From Pseudomonas abietaniphila (GTDB lineage Bacteria > Pseudomonadota > Gammaproteobacteria > Pseudomonadales > Pseudomonadaceae), in NCBI RefSeq assembly GCF_900100795.1, contig NZ_FNCO01000009.1, forward strand, positions 124,001-188,000: a stretch of DNA of 64,000 bases, read 5' to 3'. A program made the translations under genes and the position numbers. Positions within the stretch are counted from its first letter, which is position 1; each line of letters opens with the position of its first letter. Below the pieces are notes generated by a model that was not told the DNA's origin, did not search any database, and saw only the letters and a program-made list of their open reading frames with translations. Below, piece after piece: positions 8,758 through 16,987 of the stretch.

Positions 8758-9714
8758 TCAACCCCGCTCGGCGTTGGCGACCTGTTTGCTCAGCGTGTGA
8801 ACGTGCTCGGGCACGGGATGCAGGTCCAGTCGGCGACCGGCTTTGAGCACCTGACCGGGGGTGTCGTGGCCGATCAATCCCGGCAACCGCGCCGACGCCG
8901 CCAGCACGCGCTCAAGGTCCATTCCGGTCTGATACCCCATGAGGTCGAGCATGTGCACGAGGTCTTCCATGCACACGTTGCCGCTGGCACCGGGCGCATA
9001 AGGACACCCGCCAAGCCCACCGAGCGAAGCATCAAAGCGATCGACACCGGCCTGCAGTGCGCCCAACGTGTTGGCCAGCGCCATGCCGCGGGTGTTGTGG
9101 AAATGCAGGGTCAGCTGCAAGTGAGGAAAACGTTCGCGCACCTGTCGGGACAGCGCCTGAACCTGCGAGGGATAGGCCATGCCGGTCGTATCGCACAACG
9201 TCACACCGCGCACGCCCAGCGCGGCAAAACGATCAATCCAGGCGAGCACCTCATCGGCCGACATCTCGCCTTGCATCGGGCAACCAAAGACAGTTGAAAG
9301 CGATACGTTGACCGCAACCGGCCCCTGCCCTATTACCCCGATGACATCGGTCAACTGGGCGAACGATTGCTCACGCGTCATGCGCAGATTGGAGCGGTTG
9401 TGCGGTTCGCTGACCGACATCACCAGATTCGCCTCATCGATCCCGCACCCCAATGCGCGTTCGGCACCGCGGACATTGGGCACCAGCACCGTGTACTCGA
9501 CCCCGGGCCGGCGGGTGATGCCGGCCATGACGGCCTCAGCGTCGCGCAGCGCGGGAATCGCCTTGGGCGAGGTGAAAGAGGTGACCTCGATCTTGGCGTA
9601 ACCGCACTCGCTCAGCGCATCAATGAGGGCGATCTTGTCGTCGGTTTCGATAAAGGTTTTTTCGTTCTGGAAACCGTCGCGTGTCGCCACTTCCTGCATG
9701 AACAGACGTTTCAT
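8758..9714 (-). CDS. Hydroxymethylglutaryl-CoA lyase family protein
   Basis: A 318-residue TIM-barrel lyase/synthase of the HMGL-like family. It shows EVATRDGFQNE (metal and base residues), STVFGCPMQGE, LHFHNTRGMALAN (metal-binding His pair) and the active-site Cys loop GGCPYAPGASGN. Characterised relatives split HMG-CoA into acetyl-CoA and acetoacetate, or related 3-hydroxy-3-methyl acyl-CoA thioesters. The ATG at 9714 gives MKRLFMQEVATRDG, the normal family start. It leads an operon with a 2-hydroxyacid dehydrogenase and a dicarboxylate carrier, divergent from a LysR gene. No CoA transferase or ligase is adjacent, so how substrate would be activated is unclear. Confidence 0.85.
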   Translation of the reverse strand: MKRLFMQEVATRDGFQNEKTFIETDDKIALIDALSECGYAKIEVTSFTSPKAIPALRDAEAVMAGITRRPGVEYTVLVPNVRGAERALGCGIDEANLVMSVSEPHNRSNLRMTREQSFAQLTDVIGVIGQGPVAVNVSLSTVFGCPMQGEMSADEVLAWIDRFAALGVRGVTLCDTTGMAYPSQVQALSRQVRERFPHLQLTLHFHNTRGMALANTLGALQAGVDRFDASLGGLGGCPYAPGASGNVCMEDLVHMLDLMGYQTGMDLERVLAASARLPGLIGHDTPGQVLKAGRRLDLHPVPEHVHTLSKQVANAERG

Positions 9715-9798
9715 TCTGGCTGCCTCTCCCGGGCCTTGTCTTGGCTGGATGATCGGCGCAAACCCGAGCGATGAGAATTTCAAAGATTTCCATTATGC

Positions 9799-9813
9799 TT
9801 TCCGAAACGGAAA
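9799..9813. promoter_or_regulatory. Perfect palindrome, candidate LysR operator
   Basis: TTTCCGAAACGGAAA is a perfect 6-3-6 palindrome in the 113-base gap between the divergent lyase operon (start 9714) and the LysR gene (start 9828). It lies 15 bases before the LysR start, the place expected of an autoregulatory site. Confidence 0.6.
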
Positions 9814-9827
9814 CACTGGGTGTACCC

Positions 9828-10736
9828 ATGCATAACGTGCTTCAGCTGGATCTGGTGTCCCTGCGCCTGCTGGTGCTGGCGGCGGAAAGCGAAAACCTCA
9901 CCAAGGCTGCGGACAGTGCTCACCTCACCGTGTCGGCCGCCAGCAAGCGCCTGGCAGAGCTGGAGCGCATCACCGACTGCACCCTGTTCGTAAGGCTTCC
10001 AAGGGGCCTGCAACTGACGCCGGCCGGACGGGGTCTGGCTGAACACGCGCGCCATATTCTGGAAAGCGCGCAGCGTATGGCCCATGACGCCAGTGATTTT
10101 TCCAACGGCGTACGCGGCCACGTAAGGTTGTTCGCCAACACCTCGGCGGTCATCCAGTTCTTGCCCAAGGACCTCAATACTTTCCTTTCAGCCAACCCAC
10201 ACGTACGCATCGGCATGGAAGAAGCACTGAGCGAGATGACCATTCAGGCCGTGGAAGACGGTCGTGCCGACATCGGGATCTTCGCCGACAACGTCCCCGC
10301 CCCTAATCTGGACCTGCGGCCTTACCGGCGGGACCGGCTGGTGGTGCTGGTGCCTCGCGATCATCCCTTGGCGCAGCGGTCATCCGTGCGGTTTACCGAG
10401 ACGCTGGACTGTGACTACGTGGCATTGAATCAGGGGAGTTCGCTGCTCAAGCGCATCAGCGACGCGGCCCACAGCGCGGGGAAAGGGCTGAAGGTTCGCA
10501 TCCAGGTCAGCAGCTTCGACGGTATCTGCCGGATGATCGACGCCGGTCTCGGTATCGGAATTCTGCCGCTGGGTTCAGTGCAGCCCGCCCTGCTGGAAAG
10601 CACGCTGACCGCGATCCCGCTGCAAGACCCATGGGCCGCGCGCACGCTGTTCGTCGGCGTGGCGTCGGGAGCACGCCTGTCTCCCGAAGCCGCGAACCTG
10701 TTCGCTTTTCTGACCAGCCTGGAGGACGAAGCCTGA
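9828..10736 (+). CDS. LysR-family transcriptional regulator
   Basis: A 302-residue regulator. The winged helix-turn-helix occupies about residues 8-67 (LRLLVLAAESENLTKAADSAHLTVSAASKRLAELE), followed by the periplasmic-binding-like effector domain. The ATG at 9828 is preferred because upstream in-frame ATGs at 9795 and 9771 would place the palindrome at 9799-9813 inside the coding region. It probably controls the divergent lyase-dehydrogenase-dctA operon; the effector is unknown but is likely the imported acid or its CoA derivative. Confidence 0.88.
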   Translation: MHNVLQLDLVSLRLLVLAAESENLTKAADSAHLTVSAASKRLAELERITDCTLFVRLPRGLQLTPAGRGLAEHARHILESAQRMAHDASDFSNGVRGHVRLFANTSAVIQFLPKDLNTFLSANPHVRIGMEEALSEMTIQAVEDGRADIGIFADNVPAPNLDLRPYRRDRLVVLVPRDHPLAQRSSVRFTETLDCDYVALNQGSSLLKRISDAAHSAGKGLKVRIQVSSFDGICRMIDAGLGIGILPLGSVQPALLESTLTAIPLQDPWAARTLFVGVASGARLSPEAANLFAFLTSLEDEA

Positions 10737-10803
10737 CCGGCGCCTTGAGGGGCCTCAACCTGTCAGCCACTCAAGCGCACACCCGAGTTCAGGGAAGGAC
10801 CGC

Positions 10804-12372
10804 TCAGGGGCCCGCTTTCACGACCGGATCAATGACCTGAGTGACCAGATGGTCCAGACCTTCCACGTGCCAATTGATCCAGAGCCGCGCGCGGGGATCG
10901 TTTTCGTCCGGCTCGATCGCCATCCAGTTCCTCGCAGGAATCAGGTACCGTCCTCGGGTGCCGATCGGCAGCATCGTCCCGGTGATTTTGTAATCGATCT
11001 GCTCCTGCCCGGCCCCAAGCGATTCCAGAAAATAGACCGCGAGCGCGGGTGGCGACGGGTGCACGACACCGGTCGAAATCAGCTGTTTGATCACACCCGC
11101 TCCGCCGACCGAATGTTGCTGAAGGGTCGACTCGATCGCGCACACGCCAGCGACGTGAACGTCACCCGACACCAAGGTCACCTTGCAGCCGTTTGTTGAA
11201 CTCGCATAGTCAAGCAGGCGCATGATCAGACGCTTTCTTTCGTCCCGGTGTGGAAGGCTGCGCCAGTGATCGCGCAGGTCATCTTCAAGTTCCTGTTGGC
11301 CGGGCAGCAGGTCAAGCGCCTTCTCAGCGGCCTGCAGATCGAGATACCCCACCGGGATGCTGCTCATCACCAGCAGATGCCGCTGTCCTTTGACCTTGTC
11401 CAGCCAGGCGAAAATGGCGTCCCAACTCTGCGCGGAAATAATCTGGGTGGGCGTGAAGTCGCCCCGTTTGAAATCGGGGTGGCGTTCCGTTCGCAGGTCC
11501 GGGACCAGAATCGAGAGACCGCCCAGGCCGGTGAACCCCATGTGAAAGCCGTCGGCGATGCCGGCGATCTGGCAAGGGTGTACGTCAGGGGACGGTTGAG
11601 CGGCGGGTTGCGTGATCAACTGTTGCTGGAAAATCCGGAAATACAGCCTGGCGGTTCGAAACAGCCCCTGAAAAACCGGACAGCTATGCAGGCCTTCGTC
11701 GTAGGAACCCCAGCCGTCCACAATGTCGTGGTCGTCCCACATCATGATCGACGGGATGGCCGCGAACATCCGGGCGGGCTCAGGCTGCTTCCAACGCTCC
11801 ATGTAAAGCGTGGTGAAAAACGTGTCGAGGTCCGACTCGATCCCTTTGGTGAACGTCGCAGCGATCCGGCCGTCCATGCCTTTCGCGAACCAGTCCTTCA
11901 TGGACTTCACACGACCGCGCATCTCATCGCTGTAGACCTGATCGCCGCCCAACAACAAAAGGTGATAAGGCGTACGCTGATGCACCGCGGCCATGTCGTC
12001 CCAGCGATCGTTTTTCTTGTCGACCTTGTCCATCAGCTTCGGGTCCGAAAACCCGTTGCACGAGGCATACGCCATACGCGGCGCCTGGCCCCTGGCGGGC
12101 ACTTCAAAGGAGGCCGGCTGGTCGTCAATGCTCAGGTTAAAGGTCTTTTTACTGGTGCCTTGAGCAACCTTCACATCGATACGCCACACCCGGTATTGCG
12201 GTTTCAGCAGCGGGATGTCTGCCAATGGCACCGGCTTGCCAGCCGTAAGGCCCGCATCCTTCGTAACCTTCGGCGAGGGGCTGTCGAGAGGCGTGACAAC
12301 CAAGGCGGACACGTTGTAATCAGGGTCGGAACAACCACGAAACTGAAGCACAGGACCGAGTAACACACTCAT
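10804..12372 (-). CDS. PhoD-like metallophosphatase
   Basis: A 522-residue protein with the metal-binding blocks of PhoD-type phosphatases: YASCNGF, LLLGGDQVYSDE, PSIMMWDDHDIVDGWGS and TLVSGDVHVAG. Each supplies Asp, Asn or His ligands. PhoD enzymes hydrolyse phosphodiesters and phosphomonoesters, but this one has no obvious signal peptide or Tat motif at its N-terminus (MSVLLGPVLQFRGCS), so it may be cytoplasmic. The ATG at 12372 lies nine bases after AGG, while the ATG at 12381 would sit directly on the site. It stands alone between a LysR gene and a histidine kinase. Confidence 0.82.
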   Translation of the reverse strand: MSVLLGPVLQFRGCSDPDYNVSALVVTPLDSPSPKVTKDAGLTAGKPVPLADIPLLKPQYRVWRIDVKVAQGTSKKTFNLSIDDQPASFEVPARGQAPRMAYASCNGFSDPKLMDKVDKKNDRWDDMAAVHQRTPYHLLLLGGDQVYSDEMRGRVKSMKDWFAKGMDGRIAATFTKGIESDLDTFFTTLYMERWKQPEPARMFAAIPSIMMWDDHDIVDGWGSYDEGLHSCPVFQGLFRTARLYFRIFQQQLITQPAAQPSPDVHPCQIAGIADGFHMGFTGLGGLSILVPDLRTERHPDFKRGDFTPTQIISAQSWDAIFAWLDKVKGQRHLLVMSSIPVGYLDLQAAEKALDLLPGQQELEDDLRDHWRSLPHRDERKRLIMRLLDYASSTNGCKVTLVSGDVHVAGVCAIESTLQQHSVGGAGVIKQLISTGVVHPSPPALAVYFLESLGAGQEQIDYKITGTMLPIGTRGRYLIPARNWMAIEPDENDPRARLWINWHVEGLDHLVTQVIDPVVKAGP

Positions 12373-12509
12373 ACATTTCATCCTTTGAAGGTCGAGGTGA
12401 ACGCCAAGTCATGCCGGTCTTTGCACTGCTTACCCACTGCGCATCGCTGGCGAAGGCAATACGGTTGCAACGACTCATACTAGCTTCGTTTTACGATACC
12501 GATAGCCCG

Positions 12510-13697
12510 CTAGAGTCTGGCCGCAAACCGCGCCACGAAGCACGTGCCCTGATCCGGCGACGAACTGACCGAAAGCGTGCCGCCATGGCCCTCAAGAATC
12601 TGCGAAGCGATGTAAAGCCCGAGGCCCAGGCCTTCTCCCCTTTGCCCTCCATCCGAGCGCTTGAAGGGCTGAAAGAGCAGCGGCATCAATGCAGCGGGAA
12701 TGCACGCCCCGTGATTGGTCACCGACAAAACAAAATCATCGCCTTCGGTTTTTGCCACGATCCTGACCGGCGATTCGCGGGTGCCATGGGTCACGGCGTT
12801 GCCCACCAGATTGGACAGCAACTGCCCGATGCGCGTCGGATCACAATAAATGTCCGCCGGGATCGCGAAGTCCTGCTCAATCTGCACATCCGGCTCCGAC
12901 GCCTGGATCTCCGCAATGACCGAACTGAACACGCCTTGCAGATCGTCCACCCGCATGCGCCTTACCGGAATCCCGCCGCCGAGTCGGCCACGGGCGAAAT
13001 CCAGCACGTCCTCGATCAAGGCGCCCATCCGCTGCGAGCTCTTGCGGATCGCGCTGGCCAGTCCGCGTTCGCGTTTGTCCTCGAGTCTGGACTCAAGCAG
13101 GTCGGCACTCATGCGGATGGCGCTGAGGGGCGTGCGCAGGTCATGGCCGAGCACGGCAATGAACTGCTCGCGCAGACGACCGGCTTGGGTCGCATCGGCC
13201 AGGGCGTTTTCAGACTTTTCCAGATCGCTCCGCAAATCCAGGTGCATCGCAATCAACTGAGCAAATAACCCCAAGGTTTTGAGGACAGCGCACTCGTCGA
13301 AATGCGCAGGCACCGTGTCGATCGCGCAAAGGGTGCCGAAAAACTCGCCATTGGCCTTGACGATCGGGATCGAGGCATAGCTTTCCAGCTGATAGGTTTT
13401 GGGCGTGTGATGCTGCGCGTACACCGGATGCTCACTGGCGTGGGTGAAGACCACGGGTTGACGGCTCTGCCGGATTTCATGGCAGATCGTCGATTCAAGG
13501 AGCAACTCGCCACCGGGTTTCAGGCCGAAGTTGATCGAGTCATCGACCGCCAACGCCACCCAGTGCGCATCCGTGACCCGTGCGACCGCCGCAAAGCGCA
13601 TGCCGGTCACATGCTTGACCATGTCCAGAATGATCGGGACGGCGTCGATCCTGGCGACGGCGGCGATATCCTGGGTAAACGCATCGTTTTCAGACAT
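12510..13697 (-). CDS. Orphan GAF-domain sensor histidine kinase
   Basis: A 395-residue soluble kinase. An N-terminal GAF domain (about 18-155, with ICHEIR and YASIPIVKANGEFFGTLCAID) is followed by a coiled linker and a HisKA dimerisation domain with the phosphoacceptor His in VLGHDLRTPL (H185). The HATPase domain carries the N box LLSNLVGNAVTHG and the G box GEGLGLGLYIA. No membrane segment or signal peptide is present, so it senses a cytoplasmic cue. No response regulator gene is adjacent and no receiver domain is fused. Confidence 0.92.
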   Translation of the reverse strand: MSENDAFTQDIAAVARIDAVPIILDMVKHVTGMRFAAVARVTDAHWVALAVDDSINFGLKPGGELLLESTICHEIRQSRQPVVFTHASEHPVYAQHHTPKTYQLESYASIPIVKANGEFFGTLCAIDTVPAHFDECAVLKTLGLFAQLIAMHLDLRSDLEKSENALADATQAGRLREQFIAVLGHDLRTPLSAIRMSADLLESRLEDKRERGLASAIRKSSQRMGALIEDVLDFARGRLGGGIPVRRMRVDDLQGVFSSVIAEIQASEPDVQIEQDFAIPADIYCDPTRIGQLLSNLVGNAVTHGTRESPVRIVAKTEGDDFVLSVTNHGACIPAALMPLLFQPFKRSDGGQRGEGLGLGLYIASQILEGHGGTLSVSSSPDQGTCFVARFAARL

Positions 13698-13823
13698 CGG
13701 TTCGCCTGGAGAGTGAATAAATAAAGGTCGCTGTCATCACAACGCGCTCGATCTTAACGCAACGGTCAGGAAAACGAATGCTGAATCCCGCCACCGCGAG
13801 GCGTTCTCGCCTTCGCCGTGTCG

Positions 13824-14738
13824 TCAGCCGACGACCGGCGCATGCTCGGCCATCAACTCGATCATCCAGTCGATGAACACCCGCAGCTTGATGCTGATGT
13901 GCCGATTGGGCGGAAACGCAACGAACATGGGCATGGTGTCCAGACGCCAGTCCTCGAACAACGGCAGCAGTTCGCCGCTCGCCAGTGACGCCCTGGCCAT
14001 GTAATGCGGCAACCAGAGCATGCCCATCCCGGCCACCCCAGCCGCCATGTAGGCATTGCCGTCGTCCACGGACACCGCGTAACGGCCTTGCACCTGGACG
14101 GTTTCTTCGCCTTTGCGCATGACCATCGCAAACAGCTTGCCGGTACGCGCCCAGCGATAGCCCACGATGCGATGATGCGTGTCTTCCAGTTCTGCGGGGT
14201 GCGCTGGCCGTCCTGCCCGCGCCAGATAATGGGGCGCCGCATAAACCCCCAGCTGCAGATCGCCGATACGCCGCGCCATCAGCGATTGATCGGTCAACTC
14301 ACCGCCGCGCACCACACAATCGATGTGCTCGCCGATGATGTCGACCATGCGATCACTGACACCCAGGTCGAGCTGGATGTCGGGGTAGCGTGCGTGAAAC
14401 GCAGGCAGCGCCGGAATCAGGATCAAGCGCGCAAACGGACTCGGAACGTCCACCCGCAACCGTCCACGGGGCAACGTCGCCGCGCTCGACAAGCCGGTTT
14501 CCGCATCGTCCAGATCGGCCAGCACCCGCACTGCGCGCTCGTAATACGCGGCGCCATCGGCCGTCACGTTAACCTTGCGTGTGGTGCGGTTGAGCAGCTT
14601 GACCCGCAGGCGCGCTTCCAGTTGTTGCACCAGTTGGGTCACGCTGGTCTTGCTCATGTGCAGTGTGCCGGCGGCCTTGGTGAAACTGCCGGTTTCCACG
14701 ACGCGAACAAAGGCCTGCATTGCATCAAAACGGTCCAT
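13824..14738 (-). CDS. LysR-family transcriptional regulator
   Basis: A 304-residue regulator beginning MDRFDAMQAFVRVVETGSF, the start typical of the DsdC/TrpI-like subgroup, with the recognition helix around TLHMSKTSVTQLVQQLE and RTTRKVNVTADG after it. The ATG at 14738 has GGGAG six bases upstream and is preferred over 14744. It is divergent from a Rid-family gene across 145 bases that hold an inverted repeat. Its target is probably that Rid gene. Confidence 0.88.
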   Translation of the reverse strand: MDRFDAMQAFVRVVETGSFTKAAGTLHMSKTSVTQLVQQLEARLRVKLLNRTTRKVNVTADGAAYYERAVRVLADLDDAETGLSSAATLPRGRLRVDVPSPFARLILIPALPAFHARYPDIQLDLGVSDRMVDIIGEHIDCVVRGGELTDQSLMARRIGDLQLGVYAAPHYLARAGRPAHPAELEDTHHRIVGYRWARTGKLFAMVMRKGEETVQVQGRYAVSVDDGNAYMAAGVAGMGMLWLPHYMARASLASGELLPLFEDWRLDTMPMFVAFPPNRHISIKLRVFIDWMIELMAEHAPVVG

Positions 14739-14763
14739 CGCCACTCCCGAAAATGAAGGGGAT

Positions 14764-14782
14764 TGTTTGGGATTTACAAACA
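14764..14782. promoter_or_regulatory. Inverted repeat, candidate LysR operator
   Basis: TGTTTG (14764-14769) and CAAACA (14777-14782) are perfect arms around seven bases, in the 145-base gap of the divergent LysR/Rid pair. It starts 26 bases upstream of the LysR start codon. The T-rich/A-rich form fits the LysR T-N11-A type. Confidence 0.5.
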
Positions 14783-14883
14783 GTCCTGATCAAGGTTGCT
14801 CGTTTATCGGCCGCACGCAAGCGCTTTACAGTCTCTTCATCGTCACTAACGGGTCACACCCGACCCACAGATGGAGGCTGCAC

Positions 14884-15288
14884 ATGACAGTTCGCAACGT
14901 GGTTTTCCCAGCCGGACGCCAGGCGCTTTACGACATCAACCGGTATTCGCCGGCCATCAAATCCAACGGTCTGCTGTTCGTCTCGGGACAGGTCGGCAGC
15001 CGCGAAGACGGCTCGCCCGAGCCCGACCTTCAGGCGCAGGTCAGGCTGGCTTTCAACAACCTCAACGCCATCCTCGATGCGGCAGGTTGCACGTTTGATG
15101 ACGTGATCGACGTCACGGTCTTCATCGTCGATCCGCAATCGCGGTTCGAAAGGATATGGGAAGTGGTGCCGGAATTCTGGGGTCAGGCCCCGCACCCGAC
15201 AGTGACGGCGGTCGGGGTGACCTGGCTGTACGGTTTTGATTTCGAGATCAAGGTCATTGCCAAATTGCCGGAGAGCGATGCCGCCTAA
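14884..15288 (+). CDS. Rid (YjgF/YER057c/UK114) family protein without the RidA arginine
   Basis: A 134-residue trimer-forming fold with the Rid core NGLLFVSGQVG and a C-terminal FEIKVIAKLP strand. Archetypal RidA removes 2-aminoacrylate through a conserved Arg in its PARSCV segment; here the matching segment reads HPTVTAV, with no Arg. It therefore belongs to one of the Rid subfamilies not expected to be standard imine deaminases. GGAGG lies six bases before the ATG. It is divergent from a LysR gene and overlaps the convergent acetyltransferase stop by four bases. Confidence 0.85.
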   Translation: MTVRNVVFPAGRQALYDINRYSPAIKSNGLLFVSGQVGSREDGSPEPDLQAQVRLAFNNLNAILDAAGCTFDDVIDVTVFIVDPQSRFERIWEVVPEFWGQAPHPTVTAVGVTWLYGFDFEIKVIAKLPESDAA

Positions 15289-15821
15289 TAACGCCCAGGG
15301 GCGGCGTCCTCACGCCGCAATCGATACACCAGACTCGCCGCCTGCCCCGGCACATCGTCCAGCGTGTCGATACGCAGCATGCCGACTTTTTCCAGCACGC
15401 GTATCGACGCCTGGTGGTGGGGCCTGACCACCGCGAAGACTTCCGGCACGTGCAGCTCGGTGAACGCATAGTCAAGCGCCGCCTGACTGAGTTCCGTTGC
15501 GAAGCCTTTGCCCCACGCCTGAGTGCCGAACCGGTAACCCAGGTTCAGGCGTTCCACGTCGAGGTATTTACGCGCGTCGATCCCGCCGAAGCCGATGATG
15601 TCGTCGGGGGATTCCCGTGTGCAGATCACCCATTGTCCGTACCCATGAGCTTTCCAGTGGGCTATCCAGCCGTTCAGCAGCCACTGCGCTTGTTCGATGC
15701 TGGACAGAGGCCCGGATGGATTGAAGCGGTTGGTCGCCGGATCGCCATAAATGGCAAAAAGGCTGTCGAGGTCGTCAAGGACAGGTGGCCGCAAAACCAG
15801 TCGGGCGGTGGTTTTCTGCAT
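15285..15821 (-). CDS. GNAT-family N-acetyltransferase (RimJ/RimL type)
   Basis: A 178-residue protein with the family order RLVLRPPVLDDLDSLFAIYGDP, IIGFGGIDA, LGYRFGTQAWGKGFATEL (GTQAWGKGFA being the acetyl-CoA loop) and HHQASIRVLEKVGM. Such enzymes acetylate ribosomal-protein N-termini or small amines; no substrate can be assigned. It shares little sequence with the other GNAT at 5833, so this is not a recent duplicate. Its stop overlaps the convergent Rid gene stop by four bases. Confidence 0.87.
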   Translation of the reverse strand: MQKTTARLVLRPPVLDDLDSLFAIYGDPATNRFNPSGPLSSIEQAQWLLNGWIAHWKAHGYGQWVICTRESPDDIIGFGGIDARKYLDVERLNLGYRFGTQAWGKGFATELSQAALDYAFTELHVPEVFAVVRPHHQASIRVLEKVGMLRIDTLDDVPGQAASLVYRLRREDAAPGRY

Positions 15822-16148
15822 GTCTGTGCGGCCTCTTGAGTCAGGTGGAAAACATTACCCACTTCCACTTCGCCCTGTATAGCCCCAAGACGTTTGTGAG
15901 GTGCCTTTGCGAGGATCCATGATCGCTCGGCAGCGACGGCGTGGAAAAAACAGAAGGGAGCGGGCTTTTTGTATCGCTCTGTGTACAGCCTTCGCAGTGA
16001 TACATCCACCCTCATTTGCAGACAGCACCGGACACAGACGCGATACACCCAAGAGGTTTACTGGGCTCGTCGATCAGCGCAGCCCCTCACAGCGGCAACG
16101 CGATCAAAACCTGAAAACCCAATCGGTCATGACCGCAGGAGTTCACCC
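15822..16148. other. Intergenic promoter region without a supported gene
   Basis: About 327 bases between the divergent acetyltransferase and secreted-protein genes. Frames crossing it lack ribosome sites. I see no clear palindrome or repeat. Confidence 0.45.
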
Positions 16149-16415
16149 ATGAAACGCCAGATCCTTCTCAGCATCGCACTGTCCGTACTCGCCGCCAACG
16201 TCTTCGCCGCCGATGGCGCGGAACACCTCAAACAGTTCCAGACAGCTCAGGCCGGTTCGCACATCGTCAATCAGCAACGCGTGGCGTCGGATGGCTCGGA
16301 TCACCTGAAAGCCTTCCGCACCGCCGAGCGTGGCTCGGTGAGCTTCGACCTGAAGTCTGCCGAAACCGTCGCTGACGTGCGCGCCGAGTTCGGTTCGCAG
16401 TATCAGCGTTATTGA
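16149..16415 (+). CDS. Small secreted protein with two internal 16-residue repeats
   Basis: An 88-residue protein with a clean signal peptide (cleavage likely after VFA-A near residue 20). Two copies of a motif follow, DGAEHLKQFQTAQAGS (22-37) and DGSDHLKAFRTAERGS (48-63), with a period of 26 residues. AGGAG lies eight bases before the ATG. The mature part is hydrophilic with no Cys. I do not recognise the family; location is most likely periplasmic. No operon partner is apparent. Confidence 0.78.
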   Translation: MKRQILLSIALSVLAANVFAADGAEHLKQFQTAQAGSHIVNQQRVASDGSDHLKAFRTAERGSVSFDLKSAETVADVRAEFGSQYQRY

Positions 16416-16482
16416 TCCGCTGGCTGCAACGCGATGCGAACACCTGAAGCGACGACTCAGGCGGACCGCATCGCAGCGTGGC

Positions 16483-16920
16483 TTATGCCGGGTTTGCCTG
16501 CCAGTCGTCCGGGACCACCGCAATCACGTCGATTTCCATCAGCCACTGGGGCTGCCCCAACCCTGAAATCACCAGCCCTGTGGAAATCGGGAACACGCCC
16601 TTGAGCCACTTGCCGACCTCCTGATACACCGGCTCGCGATAGCGCGGGTCGATGATGTACGTGGTGGTCTTGACGATGTGCGACAGGTCGGAGCCCGCTT
16701 CTTCCAGCAGTTGCTTGACATTTTTCATGGCCTGTTCGGCTTGGGCGCGCGGGTCACCGAGGCCCACCAGATTGCCCTCAAAGTCGGTGCCGATCTGGCC
16801 ACGCACATAGATGGTGTTGCCGGCCCGAACCGCCTGGCACAGGTCGTTGTCCAGCGACTGGTTCGGGTAGGTTTCTTTGGTGTTGAACATGCGAATGCGT
16901 GTGTGGGTTGGCTGCGCCAT
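16483..16920 (-). CDS. Rid-family protein paired with a flavin monooxygenase
   Basis: A 145-residue Rid-fold protein with AVRAGNTIYVRGQIGTDFEG and KNVKQLLEEAGSDLSHIVKTTTYI. The archetypal RidA Arg is absent: the aligned segment reads FPISTGLVISGL. Such members are assigned to Rid subfamilies outside RidA and often sit in catabolic operons, where they may hydrolyse other imines or enamines. The ATG at 16920 has GAGGAG seven bases upstream; the open frame continues upstream into the monooxygenase gene as a shadow. It is the last gene of the tetR-monooxygenase-rid unit (gap 67 bases). Confidence 0.85.
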   Translation of the reverse strand: MAQPTHTRIRMFNTKETYPNQSLDNDLCQAVRAGNTIYVRGQIGTDFEGNLVGLGDPRAQAEQAMKNVKQLLEEAGSDLSHIVKTTTYIIDPRYREPVYQEVGKWLKGVFPISTGLVISGLGQPQWLMEIDVIAVVPDDWQANPA

Positions 16921-16987
16921 GTGAAGCTCCTCGAAAACACAAAACGGGTCGCGCCGCCGACAGGTGGGTCGGCACGGGTGTTCACGG

